Under the pieces are notes generated by a model. That model was not told where the DNA came from. It saw only the letters and a list, made by a program, of their open reading frames with translations, and searched no databases. Positions 52,104 through 61,447 of a stretch of 64,000 nucleotides of DNA are shown piece after piece. Every line of letters begins with the position of its first letter. Position 1 is the stretch's first letter. The stretch is from CAJQQY01 sp045106765 (GTDB taxonomy: Bacteria; Bacteroidota; Bacteroidia; Chitinophagales; Saprospiraceae). The position numbers were made by a program, and so were the translations under genes. Where the stretch lies: assembly GCA_045106765.1 (NCBI GenBank), contig JBGCFD010000076.1, forward strand, positions 1 to 64,000. The letters run 5' to 3'.

Positions 52104-55100
52104 TTAATTGTTGACACTAGATGTACTGCTAGGTATTTTTAAGTCTTTGTAGTTTTTATTTAATTCTATTGTAGCATTTATATTTGTAATGCTATGTTCA
52201 AAAGCTGGAACGATAAGATTCCAAGGCAATAGTTTTTTTTCAGAAACAGGCTCTGCAGAATTTTCCTCACTTAAATCATACTTTATATTTCCCACTTGCT
52301 CTACATAAGGTCTAGATAAAATGAATGCATTTAATGCTGCGAGATTTTTCGCATTCGATTGTTCCGCAATGAAAGGGTTATCTTTTAGCCAAGGACTGAG
52401 ATAAATGATCAAATCTGAATTCAGTTTTTTAGCTAATAAACCTATATCATTTTGGTCGTTGAATTTTACTGCAACAGTTATCTTGATTGAAATAAAATCG
52501 GGGTTAACAATTTTTAATTCCATGGAAGGAGGGCAATATTTTTTGCTAAACTCCAACACTTTTCTCATCATCGCTGGTAAAACTAGGGGGCGATACGGAT
52601 GATCTCCATTTGCTTCTGTAAAAGGTATGATGGCAACTTTTAGGATATTATTTTGATTCTGATTATAGTGCTTCATAGGTACAGCTATCGCTTGGTATAA
52701 ATTACCAAAAGACTGCAAGATTAGATTTTCCATATCTCCAAGTGTAACTGCACGATTCTTATTATTAAGTCGATAAGCTGCTCTTTGGAAAGATTGTTTT
52801 TTTGTTTCCGCAGGTCGTCCACCAAAAGAAGGAATAGGTTGTTGAATGTTTTTTATAGCACTATTTGAATTTACCGTTGACTTAATAATTCCAGCTTTAA
52901 TTTGTTGCAAGTCTGTCTGGATGTCTATATTCCTTTGGACAGGAACAGCATGCATTCCAACAAAATTGGTCATTACCTCTGCTTTGTTTATTCTATCAAA
53001 AGGTTCAGCCACTCGAATCCAAAATATATTTTTAGGCATGATGGTAGATTGGTCAGTCATATCGGAAGGCACTACAAATTGGATGATTCCGCTTTGTTCA
53101 AGATCATAGGTGTGATCTGCGTATAGTGTTAAAGTTTTCCAGCTATTAGAAGAAAGATATTCATAGTTAACTTTATTGCTGGAAGAAGAAGTCATGACTT
53201 TAACCTGACTCGTGATATTCAATAAAATAGTCAAAGTTTCTCCAGGACTTAGTTTTTCTAAACCTAAAAAAGCATAAGAGGTATGCTCGTAATTAGGGAA
53301 AATTTTTATCGAAGGAGTGTCTATTGTAATTTCTTTATTTCCAAATGGTTCAATATGGAAAAACTGGAAATCTAAAACTGGATTTGATTTTCCATCGGTT
53401 GATTTCCATTGGCTAGATGATTTATAATCAACTGAAAGTTTTTTTATTTTAGGAATAAATGGTTTGTTAGGTAGTGGTTTGAGTGAGATGTATTTAATAG
53501 GAATAAGCTCCAATAAATGATTGAATGAATTATTTTTTGTGCTTACCATTGAAATAAATAAGGTTCGATCTTTCTCAAATTCTTTCACCTTTTTGGAAAC
53601 ATTTTCAACCCATTTATTTAATTGTGATTTATTTTTTTGTAATTCCGTAGTTATATCTTTTGTTGAAATTTTTCCAAGAACTTTATTGTATTCAGTAACA
53701 ATTTGCCCTTTGATAATATCTAATTTTTTCAACAAGTTAAGGAGCTTAGTTTTACCTTCTTTTGATGAAGATGCATCCTCTTCATTTGGAACAGCAGTAT
53801 TCTTTTTAGTGAAAAAATTCTTGATTTTACCAAAAATACTTTTGTTTGGAGTGATAAGATCTTTTAATTCATCTAAAATTTTTTCCTCAGCATTTTTAAG
53901 AAACTGCTTTGGTTCTGAGGATTTTATTTTTTCAAAGTCGTCAATAATAAAATCGATGAGTTTATCTAAATAGTCTATTATTTTTGTTGTTTCCTTAACA
54001 AAGAAAATATTAACTTTTTTAATTAAGTCTTCATATATTTTCGATGCTTCGTCTACTATTTGAAGAATATTGACATCATAATTAGTAATTATTTTCTGAA
54101 TTTTATCTACGTAATTTTTTAATACTTCCTCAACAAGATTTGTTTTTATTTGATCACTTCCACAATTTGAATTAATTTCAGTTACTTCATCTGCACAATC
54201 TTTTAATAGAATAAGAATTTTATCCAATTTTCCGATTTCATTTTTGAATTGTATTTCTAGATCCTTGAAGCTTGATATTGTATTGTAAAGCACTTCCAAT
54301 ATTTTGCAAACATTAGTGTCGGTACAATTTTTTGCATTCCAAATAATCGCTTGACCATTTTCTAAAGTTATTTTTGAAAGTAACTGTGAGTATTCGGCAG
54401 TTCCAAATCCTTGACTAGGTTCGACTAGTGTGAGTTTAAAAAATGAATTACTCTGTTTCTGAGAGTACTTAAGAATCTTTGGTAAATCTGGTTGAGCAGG
54501 AATAGTTTTGGTAGAGAAACTTATGCTTCTTTGTTGAAATAAGGGAGAAGGAATATTATCTTTTTTTGTTTTATTTAATTGATCAGCGGTAAATAAAGAG
54601 AAACGAACTTTCTTGTTTGGATCTTTTGAGTCTTCATTTATTTCATCATCAGAGATATTTATTGTTTTCCAAGTTTGCGAATTTGTATCGAAAGAACTAA
54701 GGCTACCTTTGAAAATTTGATTGTTATAAATGCTTGGATAAGCTTGGTAGTATGCTTCAAAATTATCTGGAAGATGATTCCAAAGAATATTAAATTTTAT
54801 AGTATTTAATGGTTTTATAAAAAACTCCTGACCTCCAATAAAAAGGTTAGCCTCTGGAAATGGTGCATTGCCAAATGGATAAAATGGTGTTTTGGGAGAT
54901 ACTTTTCCATGGTCATTTTGTAAGACTAAACTTTGAGCTCCATTGACATTACAATTGACTAAAATATTGGTAAAATCAAAGTTGGATAACTTTTTAAAGT
55001 CATCATATAAAGCACCTTCGGCTAAAGTTATTTTACAAACTGGCCATGCTTGTTTAATCTTTAATTCAGCTTTATGTATTTTTTCATCATAGGGAACTAT

Positions 55101-56555
55101 GGCAGGATCACTAGTTAATAATTTAAGTTTGAATTTGACAAAGTCACTTGTTATAGAAACACATTGCCCCTCGAATTTTTGCCATCCAGTAGCAATGGTT
55201 AATTGAAAATTAAAAAGAGTCGTATTATTCGTTTGAAGATTAAGAAATTGATCTATTGGTATTTCTTTATTTAAAAAAGTAAATGTGATACTTCTCTTGC
55301 CACTATTTAAAATTAATTCAGGGCATGAAATTGCAAAGCCAAGAGTTTCTTTTTCTGTCTTTATTTTATAATTCGGATTGGGTGATTTAGTATTAGATTT
55401 TATTGGTTTTGCATCTCCGAAGAAAGGCCAACTTAATGCAGATAAAGTAGTGAATTTTTCAACTGATCCAATATTTAAATTTTCAAATTTCTTGTTTTTG
55501 TTGAAAACTAAACTTAAAGTCAAGTATTGGCTAAGTTCACTTTTAGTGATGCTTATTGTTTTTTTTGTAGAAAAAATAATTGGATTTCCTTTTGAATCAT
55601 TACCAGCAGAAAGTGAAGTTTCTTTAGGTAAAACAAATGCCCGGTTTCCCTTTGTTAATTGAACGTGAGTCGTATCTGAAATTGCTGGGAGTGTTTTAAA
55701 TCCAAGTACCGAATTGAAATAAAAATCGAGGTGATGTTCAGTTAATTGATTTAAGTCGTTTTGTTGATGTTTAAATAAATCAAGAAAAGTCAAGAGTAAA
55801 CCAATATGAGGAGAAACGTTATTTCTTTTAATCGATTCTTCAAAAAAAATATTGGCTTTTTGTATTATTTTTTCCTGAAGATGAAATAATTTTTGTCCTG
55901 ATTTTACTGCTTCTGCCACTAAGCTGTCTAGCAAGTTTTCATCATTGATATTAGTATTTCTTTTTTCGATACATGGAAAAGGATGGAACAACCAAACCTT
56001 ATCTAAAGCTTCCAGTCTTGTTAAAGATTGATTGGTACAACACGAAACCCATTCAATTAATTTGAAATAAATCAAGTAATATTCTTCAAGTGCTTGTCGA
56101 CCTTCCGCTGCAATCAACTCATAGAGATAATCTCTAAAATCATGATGCGATAAAGATTTGTTGGTTAATTTATACCATCGATTAATTCGCAGAATCACAT
56201 GAAAACCAATTGCAAAATATTGTTGTGCAAAAAGACATTTAGTACTTAAGTTTTGAGTTGCATTAATGCCATCGTTATAATCTAAATATCTTGGGAACTC
56301 TAAGTAATAATTAGTCTTAATAATATAGGCAAGCAGCATAGATGGGTCATCAAGTAGTAATTCTTGCCAGCTACCATCTATCTTATTTTGAGGATTATAA
56401 TATTTAAAAGCTTTGGCAAATTTTGTGGTAAAGGCTAAAAGATCTAAGCTATTTCTATCATCTATTTGAAAAGTATCTGAAGCCAATTCGGGGAGTAACC
56501 GATCGGCTTGAGTTTTACCTTTAAACTGTAATGATATGTTAGCGTTGTATTTCAT
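52104..56555 (-). CDS. eCIS baseplate J-like protein with helical insertion (Afp11-like)
   Basis: A 1483-aa baseplate protein. The C-terminal part carries the baseplate-J type fold (QRAAYRLNNKNRAVTLGDME, IAVPMKHYNQ, KKYCPPSMELKIVNPDFISI). Residues about 745-1010 are an inserted, Lys/Glu/Ile-rich, helical coiled-coil region (VDKIQKIITNYDVNILQIVD, KGQIVTEYNKVLGKIS). Large extensions of baseplate proteins form a cage in the related AlgoCIS particle; this insertion may play a similar role. Starts by a 4-bp ATGA overlap with the gp25 gene. Confidence 0.87.
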   Translation of the reverse strand: MKYNANISLQFKGKTQADRLLPELASDTFQIDDRNSLDLLAFTTKFAKAFKYYNPQNKIDGSWQELLLDDPSMLLAYIIKTNYYLEFPRYLDYNDGINATQNLSTKCLFAQQYFAIGFHVILRINRWYKLTNKSLSHHDFRDYLYELIAAEGRQALEEYYLIYFKLIEWVSCCTNQSLTRLEALDKVWLFHPFPCIEKRNTNINDENLLDSLVAEAVKSGQKLFHLQEKIIQKANIFFEESIKRNNVSPHIGLLLTFLDLFKHQQNDLNQLTEHHLDFYFNSVLGFKTLPAISDTTHVQLTKGNRAFVLPKETSLSAGNDSKGNPIIFSTKKTISITKSELSQYLTLSLVFNKNKKFENLNIGSVEKFTTLSALSWPFFGDAKPIKSNTKSPNPNYKIKTEKETLGFAISCPELILNSGKRSITFTFLNKEIPIDQFLNLQTNNTTLFNFQLTIATGWQKFEGQCVSITSDFVKFKLKLLTSDPAIVPYDEKIHKAELKIKQAWPVCKITLAEGALYDDFKKLSNFDFTNILVNCNVNGAQSLVLQNDHGKVSPKTPFYPFGNAPFPEANLFIGGQEFFIKPLNTIKFNILWNHLPDNFEAYYQAYPSIYNNQIFKGSLSSFDTNSQTWKTINISDDEINEDSKDPNKKVRFSLFTADQLNKTKKDNIPSPLFQQRSISFSTKTIPAQPDLPKILKYSQKQSNSFFKLTLVEPSQGFGTAEYSQLLSKITLENGQAIIWNAKNCTDTNVCKILEVLYNTISSFKDLEIQFKNEIGKLDKILILLKDCADEVTEINSNCGSDQIKTNLVEEVLKNYVDKIQKIITNYDVNILQIVDEASKIYEDLIKKVNIFFVKETTKIIDYLDKLIDFIIDDFEKIKSSEPKQFLKNAEEKILDELKDLITPNKSIFGKIKNFFTKKNTAVPNEEDASSSKEGKTKLLNLLKKLDIIKGQIVTEYNKVLGKISTKDITTELQKNKSQLNKWVENVSKKVKEFEKDRTLFISMVSTKNNSFNHLLELIPIKYISLKPLPNKPFIPKIKKLSVDYKSSSQWKSTDGKSNPVLDFQFFHIEPFGNKEITIDTPSIKIFPNYEHTSYAFLGLEKLSPGETLTILLNITSQVKVMTSSSSNKVNYEYLSSNSWKTLTLYADHTYDLEQSGIIQFVVPSDMTDQSTIMPKNIFWIRVAEPFDRINKAEVMTNFVGMHAVPVQRNIDIQTDLQQIKAGIIKSTVNSNSAIKNIQQPIPSFGGRPAETKKQSFQRAAYRLNNKNRAVTLGDMENLILQSFGNLYQAIAVPMKHYNQNQNNILKVAIIPFTEANGDHPYRPLVLPAMMRKVLEFSKKYCPPSMELKIVNPDFISIKITVAVKFNDQNDIGLLAKKLNSDLIIYLSPWLKDNPFIAEQSNAKNLAALNAFILSRPYVEQVGNIKYDLSEENSAEPVSEKKLLPWNLIVPAFEHSITNINATIELNKNYKDLKIPSSTSSVNN

Positions 56556-56968
56556 AAATTAATATTCGTTCCCTCTGTCAAATGAAATGGGTAAACAAAA
56601 TTGGAACGATCATTTGTTTGATTTATAGTGTAGTGAATATTAATAAGTACATATCCTTCTCTACTTTGAGAAAGATCGACTTTAATATTCTCTAGTCGAA
56701 TTCTTCTTTCATATAAAAGGATTCCTCGTTTTATAGTCTCTTTAATATTTCCAACTAATCTTGCATTAATACCTCCAAAGGCTAGTTTTTTTATTCTTGT
56801 TCCATATCCTAATTCACAGATACGTTCTCCAATTCGAGTCATAAAAAGAATCCGTAAATTTTCTTTAATATTTTCATCCGCCTGAGTCATAGCGACTACA
56901 TCTGGTGCTCCTTTTATAAAAGCAGGAGGGAAGGCCCAACCTTTTCCAAGAAAATTAGGTTTGCTCAT
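56552..56968 (-). CDS. eCIS gp25-like baseplate protein (Afp9-like)
   Basis: A 138-aa protein of the gp25 / W-lysozyme-like baseplate family: GKGWAFPPAF at the N-terminus, ENLRILFMTRIGERICELGYG in the middle and KRGILLYERRIRLENIKVD. It anchors sheath to baseplate in phage and eCIS particles. Usual length. It lies after a 392-bp gap that follows the PAAR gene, and overlaps the next gene by 4 bp. Confidence 0.92.
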   Translation of the reverse strand: MSKPNFLGKGWAFPPAFIKGAPDVVAMTQADENIKENLRILFMTRIGERICELGYGTRIKKLAFGGINARLVGNIKETIKRGILLYERRIRLENIKVDLSQSREGYVLINIHYTINQTNDRSNFVYPFHLTEGTNINL

Positions 56969-57360
56969 TGTTTTTTTTCATTGGTTAAAAAAAAGGTTCT
57001 TAGAGATGTCTAATGATTTTTACCATATAGACACATAGAGAATACAGATTTTAATCTAAAGAATTCCCCGATACTTGCATCGGGTGCAACAGCAGCAATG
57101 ATATCTCATAAGTAAAAAATCCCTCCACGACCAATTTTTTTTTCACCATATAGGCACATAGAAACCATAGAATTTCACCTATGTTTTCTATGTGTTTATG
57201 TGGTGAAATTCTATATTGACATCTATGAAATTGTTTTTTTGATTTTCCGTCAGCTTGCTGCGGAGTAGTTCAATATTTTCCATAAAAATTTTTATGTATT
57301 CTATGTGGTGAAAAATATTACTTTTTATGTTTCGTAGAATTTGTCGAAGAACCTAAAATA
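56969..57360. repeat. Repeat-filled gap between PAAR and gp25 genes
   Basis: 392 bp with no ORF. Copies of one dispersed motif (CACCATATAGGCACATAG and variants): forward at 56998-57056 and 57142-57170, reverse at 57179-57207 and about 57293-57315. The middle two form a 29-bp inverted repeat with four mismatches (hairpin 57142-57207). The first copy, including its left flank, matches 7131-7190. The gap interrupts an otherwise tight operon and could stall or start transcription. Confidence 0.75.
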
Positions 57361-57660
57361 TTATCCTCCAATCATGACTGTAGGTTCACCTATTACAATC
57401 ATGCCTCCATGTGCTGTTTCATCTCCCATTCGAGATGCAGGCATTCCTTCTATCATTACTGTTGCAGAGCCCATCACAATTTCATCAGGAGGTCCAACAC
57501 ATACTAGCATATCTCCGATTCGAGCAGCAGGTAAACCACCAATTAAAACCGTTAAAGCACCTGGCCCAACTATAGGTCCACCGACATGAGGAATTGGAGG
57601 CAACCCAGGTGTCTCCATAGGACATTCATGAAAATCAGTTAATCTTGCTGCTGGTGGCAT
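57361..57660 (-). CDS. eCIS PAAR-type spike tip (Afp10-like)
   Basis: A 99-aa protein made of PAAR-repeat triangles: PPAARLTD at the N-terminus, LPAARIGDMLVCVGPPDEI, MPASRMGDETAHGGMI, with His and Cys positioned to bind the tip metal. It caps the VgrG-like spike to sharpen it. Normal length for a stand-alone PAAR protein with no effector extension. It is 11 bp after the spike gene. Confidence 0.93.
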   Translation of the reverse strand: MPPAARLTDFHECPMETPGLPPIPHVGGPIVGPGALTVLIGGLPAARIGDMLVCVGPPDEIVMGSATVMIEGMPASRMGDETAHGGMIVIGEPTVMIGG

Positions 57661-57671
57661 ATTATTATATT

Positions 57672-59462
57672 TTAAGAATTAATCATTACCATAGCTCCGT
57701 TGATTGATACTTCAGCGGAAGAACTAAGTCCCGCAGAGGCATCTCCACTTGCAGAAAATTCTGCATCTGCACTACAGCTAATCGTCGTTGCACTTAATGA
57801 GATAGTTCCTCCTGAGGCGGATTCAGTAATGCCACTTGGTCCATCCATTGTTATTGATTCGGCGGCAGTTATTTTTATATCAGAGGCACTATTGAGTTCG
57901 ATTCCGTCAGACGATAATTTGATAAAATTGTTATTTTGATCTGTCATAGTGATGCTTGTTTCTTTGTCACTAAACACTAGTTGATTGCTATTTGGAGTAG
58001 TAATGGTGATCACTTTATTTTCCTCATCGAAAGTGATTTTCATTTTTTCACGACTAACGAAAGCCTTGATCGTATTTTTTTCATCAGGTGTTTCAGGAGT
58101 TGCACGACCACTACTGTAAAGAGAACCAAGGATAACTGGATAACGAGGATCATCATTTAAAAAACCAACCACTACTTCGTCTTCTACCTCAGGATAGAAA
58201 AAAGCTCCTGAATCTGAGGTCGCATAAAAAGAAGCTAAACGTGCCCATACTCCATCATCTCCCGATTGAATAAGTGGGAGTGTAATCAATACTCTAAATT
58301 CACCATCAGGATCATCATTAATTTGTCTTACTTTTCCAATTTGCAAACCTTGAATACCTGGGAGTAACCCCGAAGCGAGCGGTGCTTCCGTTTTTACTTT
58401 TGCAGAAAACCATTCTGGAGAGAGACCAATTTCAGCAGTAGTTATCCAATTACCATTAGCGATTTCATGTATAACACCTGATACAAATCCCTTCCCATTA
58501 AATCTTTTTCCTAAACCTTTAAAACCGATGAGTGTACCTGGTAAAGCCAATGCACTCCCTTGAAATTTTACCGTTCCTCTTATTTTTGAATATTGTGATT
58601 TTGTGCTTTTTGCTTTTGCCCAAGTGGACAACATGTCATTTTCCAAAAAGCCACCACTCTGTAAATCATAATCCTCTAAGCCAATTACTTTTGCTAAATC
58701 TGAGGTGCTCAAATTTCCTTGATCAAAATTAGAGGTAGACGATTCGCTTGATATAATTGCTTGACTCGCCATATCCCATGCGTTTGATTTTACAGACTTT
58801 AATTGATTTTGAGCATCAATGTCTGCATCAAACTCGAAGATGTCCTGTCCATAGGTCAACTCCAATTTTTCTTCTGTTTCTTCTTCTGGTTTTTTTACCG
58901 AGATCTTTCCATCTTCTACGACTGTAATCAATCCATTTATATCTGCACGAGCGACCATAAAATCCCAATCAGAAGTATAATATTGAATAACTTCTTTAAG
59001 CTCATTTTCTGTAGAAGATACACTAGCAGTTAAGCCGTTGTTTTGAATTAGTTTGGAGATAATTCCACTATCCATCATTTTTTGGAAGTAGGCATTTTTC
59101 CTTCCTACTGTCATTTTTACTGCTTCATCTTTGCAGAGTACAGATAGTGCTGGTCCTTCATCAGAAGAAATTCGAATACCATGTTTTACAACAATGCCCT
59201 TAAAAATAGAGACATTAGAATTTTCATATCCTGCCATCACTTCAATCTTTGCTCCTGGAATAAAAGTTTCCGAATCGCTGATTGGGAAATCTTCTTTAGA
59301 TGCACTTCCATCTGCAATTAGCAATTCACAATAAGGAATTTTATTTACAGCACGATCAATGTAAACTGACAATACTTGGTAAGTATCTTTTATGATGTTC
59401 CCATCTGATTTAATGGAAAAAGTAATTAAATCAGATTTTGATGTAATTGGAGATTTTGGCAT
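57672..59462 (-). CDS. eCIS VgrG-like spike (Afp8-like)
   Basis: A 596-aa spike protein. The N-terminal half is the gp27-like hub (VYIDRAVNKIPYCELLIADG, VMAGYENSNVSIFKGIVVKHG); the middle is the gp5 OB-fold (VLITLPLIQSGDDGVWARLA, FYPEVEDEVVVGFLNDDPRY), and the C-terminal third is a repetitive beta-helix (SADAEFSASGDASAGLSSS). It trimerises to form the piercing spike tipped by the PAAR protein. Complete, with no extra C-terminal effector. Confidence 0.93.
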   Translation of the reverse strand: MPKSPITSKSDLITFSIKSDGNIIKDTYQVLSVYIDRAVNKIPYCELLIADGSASKEDFPISDSETFIPGAKIEVMAGYENSNVSIFKGIVVKHGIRISSDEGPALSVLCKDEAVKMTVGRKNAYFQKMMDSGIISKLIQNNGLTASVSSTENELKEVIQYYTSDWDFMVARADINGLITVVEDGKISVKKPEEETEEKLELTYGQDIFEFDADIDAQNQLKSVKSNAWDMASQAIISSESSTSNFDQGNLSTSDLAKVIGLEDYDLQSGGFLENDMLSTWAKAKSTKSQYSKIRGTVKFQGSALALPGTLIGFKGLGKRFNGKGFVSGVIHEIANGNWITTAEIGLSPEWFSAKVKTEAPLASGLLPGIQGLQIGKVRQINDDPDGEFRVLITLPLIQSGDDGVWARLASFYATSDSGAFFYPEVEDEVVVGFLNDDPRYPVILGSLYSSGRATPETPDEKNTIKAFVSREKMKITFDEENKVITITTPNSNQLVFSDKETSITMTDQNNNFIKLSSDGIELNSASDIKITAAESITMDGPSGITESASGGTISLSATTISCSADAEFSASGDASAGLSSSAEVSINGAMVMINS

Positions 59463-59466
59463 TTTA

Positions 59467-60141
59467 TTAAATTAATGGAGGAAACACTAATTGTATTCCA
59501 GGTTTAAGATTTCTAAAATTAGTTAAATGATTGAATCGAGCTACTTTTAAGTAATGTTCTTTCTCACCATAAATTTTATAGGTCAAAGCAGGTAGTGTGT
59601 CTCCAGCTACCACAGTAATTATATGAGATAAATCAGGAGAACTATCTTTTGCTTTATTTTCAATTTCCTTGGGATCTTCAAAATTTTTAAATGCAACTTT
59701 TACTTCTGCTCTAATAGGTGTTCCATCAGGTCTAAATAACTTATAAGTAATAGACATCGACGTCAAATGGCATTGAAATGAAGGACTCTTTCCCCAAGAA
59801 ATTTTTAGATAATTGGGTTTATGAATATTTCCATTGTAATCATATACCACTTTTTTAAACTTCTCAATCTCATCGACCAAATCAGTTCTAGTTTTATCGA
59901 CAACTCCAGAGCCATCAAATATTAGATCAAAAGAAACTTCTGATGGAGGAGCTTTTTCAAATTTTGAACTGGTATTCGGTGTCCCAGGCTCCTGTCGATT
60001 ACTATAATCTATTGAATAACTATGGGTAAAGGTTTCTGGATTAATCATCACTTTATATGGTGATCCGACTATGTTTCCTTGTCCAAAGTCTTCATTATCA
60101 TAGGCTTCAATGGTTAGATATTCAAGTTGTCCTGATGCCAT
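59467..60141 (-). CDS. eCIS LysM-domain hub adaptor (Afp7-like)
   Basis: A 224-aa protein. The N-terminal two-thirds is the family hub-adaptor domain (FTHSYSIDYSNRQEPGTP, LKISWGKSPSFQCHLTSM), and residues about 172-222 are a LysM domain (ITVVAGDTLPALTYKIYG, NLKPGIQLVFPP). In eCIS this protein links tube and spike. It starts one base after the DUF5908 gene's stop, and the spike follows after 4 bp. Confidence 0.92.
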   Translation of the reverse strand: MASGQLEYLTIEAYDNEDFGQGNIVGSPYKVMINPETFTHSYSIDYSNRQEPGTPNTSSKFEKAPPSEVSFDLIFDGSGVVDKTRTDLVDEIEKFKKVVYDYNGNIHKPNYLKISWGKSPSFQCHLTSMSITYKLFRPDGTPIRAEVKVAFKNFEDPKEIENKAKDSSPDLSHIITVVAGDTLPALTYKIYGEKEHYLKVARFNHLTNFRNLKPGIQLVFPPLI

Positions 60142-60142
60142 A

Positions 60143-60310
60143 TTATCGATCCATTTTTTTCTTTAGAGATTTAAGAATTTTATTGACGCATTGGTCAACA
60201 ATTGCTTTGGTATCAATTTCATTTTGCCTATTTTTCTGATGATTCATTTTGGTAGAATCATTAGTAATAATCTGTGTTCGAATAATTAATTCTCTAATTT
60301 CTAAAGGCAT
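60143..60310 (-). CDS. DUF5908 small eCIS protein (55 aa)
   Basis: A 55-codon gene from ATG 60310 to TAA 60143. The N-terminus MPLEIRELIIRTQI matches the DUF5908 family, found between tube and LysM genes in eCIS loci; the rest is charged and ends KKKMDR. It starts 6 bp after the second tube gene ends and stops one base before the LysM gene starts, which strongly supports translation. Role in the particle unclear. Confidence 0.85.
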   Translation of the reverse strand: MPLEIRELIIRTQIITNDSTKMNHQKNRQNEIDTKAIVDQCVNKILKSLKKKMDR

Positions 60311-60316
60311 ATCTAA

Positions 60317-60790
60317 TTAACTTTTTTCGAAATAATCATAAGAAAACTCCAGCGTTTCTATTGCCAATTCACTCTCCATTGCCTTAAAGTCTGAGACGCT
60401 CCATTTGACAGGGTAGGCATTTCTAAAATCCCAACTGATCAAAATTTCGCTATTCTCATCACCTGTTTTGTTTAATAGTGATACTCTAATATTTTTAGTT
60501 TCTATTGCGGAGACCATTCCTGGTTTTATAGTATCTACCACCCATTTAGAAAGCTTTGAATCCTTGGGTATCAAACCTCTTTTGAGTACTAGATTATTGT
60601 ATTTTACTACTCCAGGCAAACGATACTTGAATCGATTTTCTCCTCCACAACCAACTTCTTCTACACTCATTTCATGACTAATTCCACTAGCTTCCTGAAA
60701 ACTTATATCTTGTTTATCATCTGATTTATCTCCGAAACTTAATCGAAAAAAGAAAGAAGTTGGTGGTCTAAATTCATCTAAGTTGGCCAT
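60317..60790 (-). CDS. eCIS tube protein 2 (Afp5/Afp1-like)
   Basis: A 157-aa phage-tail-tube-like protein: FFFRLSFGDKSDDKQDISFQEASGISHEMS at the start (split here, the motif is F-Q-E-x-S-G-I), RFKYRLPGVVKYNNLVLKRG in the middle, and ETLEFSYDYFE at the end. Tube proteins form hexameric rings; a second, variant copy next to the spike usually forms the first ring on the baseplate. It lies 11 bp after tube protein 1. Confidence 0.92.
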   Translation of the reverse strand: MANLDEFRPPTSFFFRLSFGDKSDDKQDISFQEASGISHEMSVEEVGCGGENRFKYRLPGVVKYNNLVLKRGLIPKDSKLSKWVVDTIKPGMVSAIETKNIRVSLLNKTGDENSEILISWDFRNAYPVKWSVSDFKAMESELAIETLEFSYDYFEKS

Positions 60791-60801
60791 TCGTTACAAG
60801 A

Positions 60802-61263
60802 TTAAGAAGCTGTTGCAATGACTAATTTTTCATGAGCGATTTCAATCGTATCTATAGCAACTTCATTAGCATCGGATTTAAGGTCGGTTGCAGTTATTTT
60901 AGTTGGCCAAGCATTATGCAAAGTCCAAGTAACTTGTACTTTGTTTTTTTCGTCCAACAGTTTTATCGTAACTGTTTGCCTTTTGATGGTATTCATATTA
61001 ATTTGATCATACCATTTCCAAAAAAGATTATCGGCTGTAAAAATTCCTCTCTTCATGGTAATATTTCCATACTTGACAATACCGGGCATTTTGACTGTTG
61101 CATATTCTGGACTATTAGAACCTCGGTATTCAATAATTTGAGATTCTACTTCCATACCCGAAACTTCCTGAAAGGCGATATTTTTTTGAGATCCCCAATC
61201 AACTGAAAATTTAAATTTTGGTAAAGGCCAGGGAGCACCTTGTTTATTTCCTGGATTGGCCAT
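60802..61263 (-). CDS. eCIS tube protein 1 (Afp1-like)
   Basis: A 153-aa tube protein: FKFSVDWGSQKNIAFQEVSG near the N-terminus, VKMPGIVKYGNITMKRG in the middle, VAIDTIEIAHEKLVI at the end. Homologous to tube protein 2 throughout. Together with the sheath upstream it makes the rigid inner tube. A 184-bp gap separates it from the sheath gene. Confidence 0.93.
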   Translation of the reverse strand: MANPGNKQGAPWPLPKFKFSVDWGSQKNIAFQEVSGMEVESQIIEYRGSNSPEYATVKMPGIVKYGNITMKRGIFTADNLFWKWYDQINMNTIKRQTVTIKLLDEKNKVQVTWTLHNAWPTKITATDLKSDANEVAIDTIEIAHEKLVIATAS

Positions 61264-61447
61264 AGTTAAAAGTTTTTTTTGTTAAAAAATTATTTTATTT
61301 CTATATAATAATATGCAAGTATTTTTGGGTTGTTAATTTGATTTTAGGTAAACCAATAGCTAGGATTTAATTGGTCATTTCAGCCAAAAAAATCAAACTT
61401 CGAAATGAAAAGCCTTAAAAATACTAGTGCGTACTTTCTATAAAGTT

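Noticed and set aside
53521..53973. 150-codon antisense frame in the baseplate gene
   Set aside because: It arises opposite the Lys/Glu-rich coiled-coil insertion, which produces long open antisense frames by composition.
56998..57315. CRISPR array
   Set aside because: The repeats are in both orientations, unequal in length and unevenly spaced, with no cas genes.
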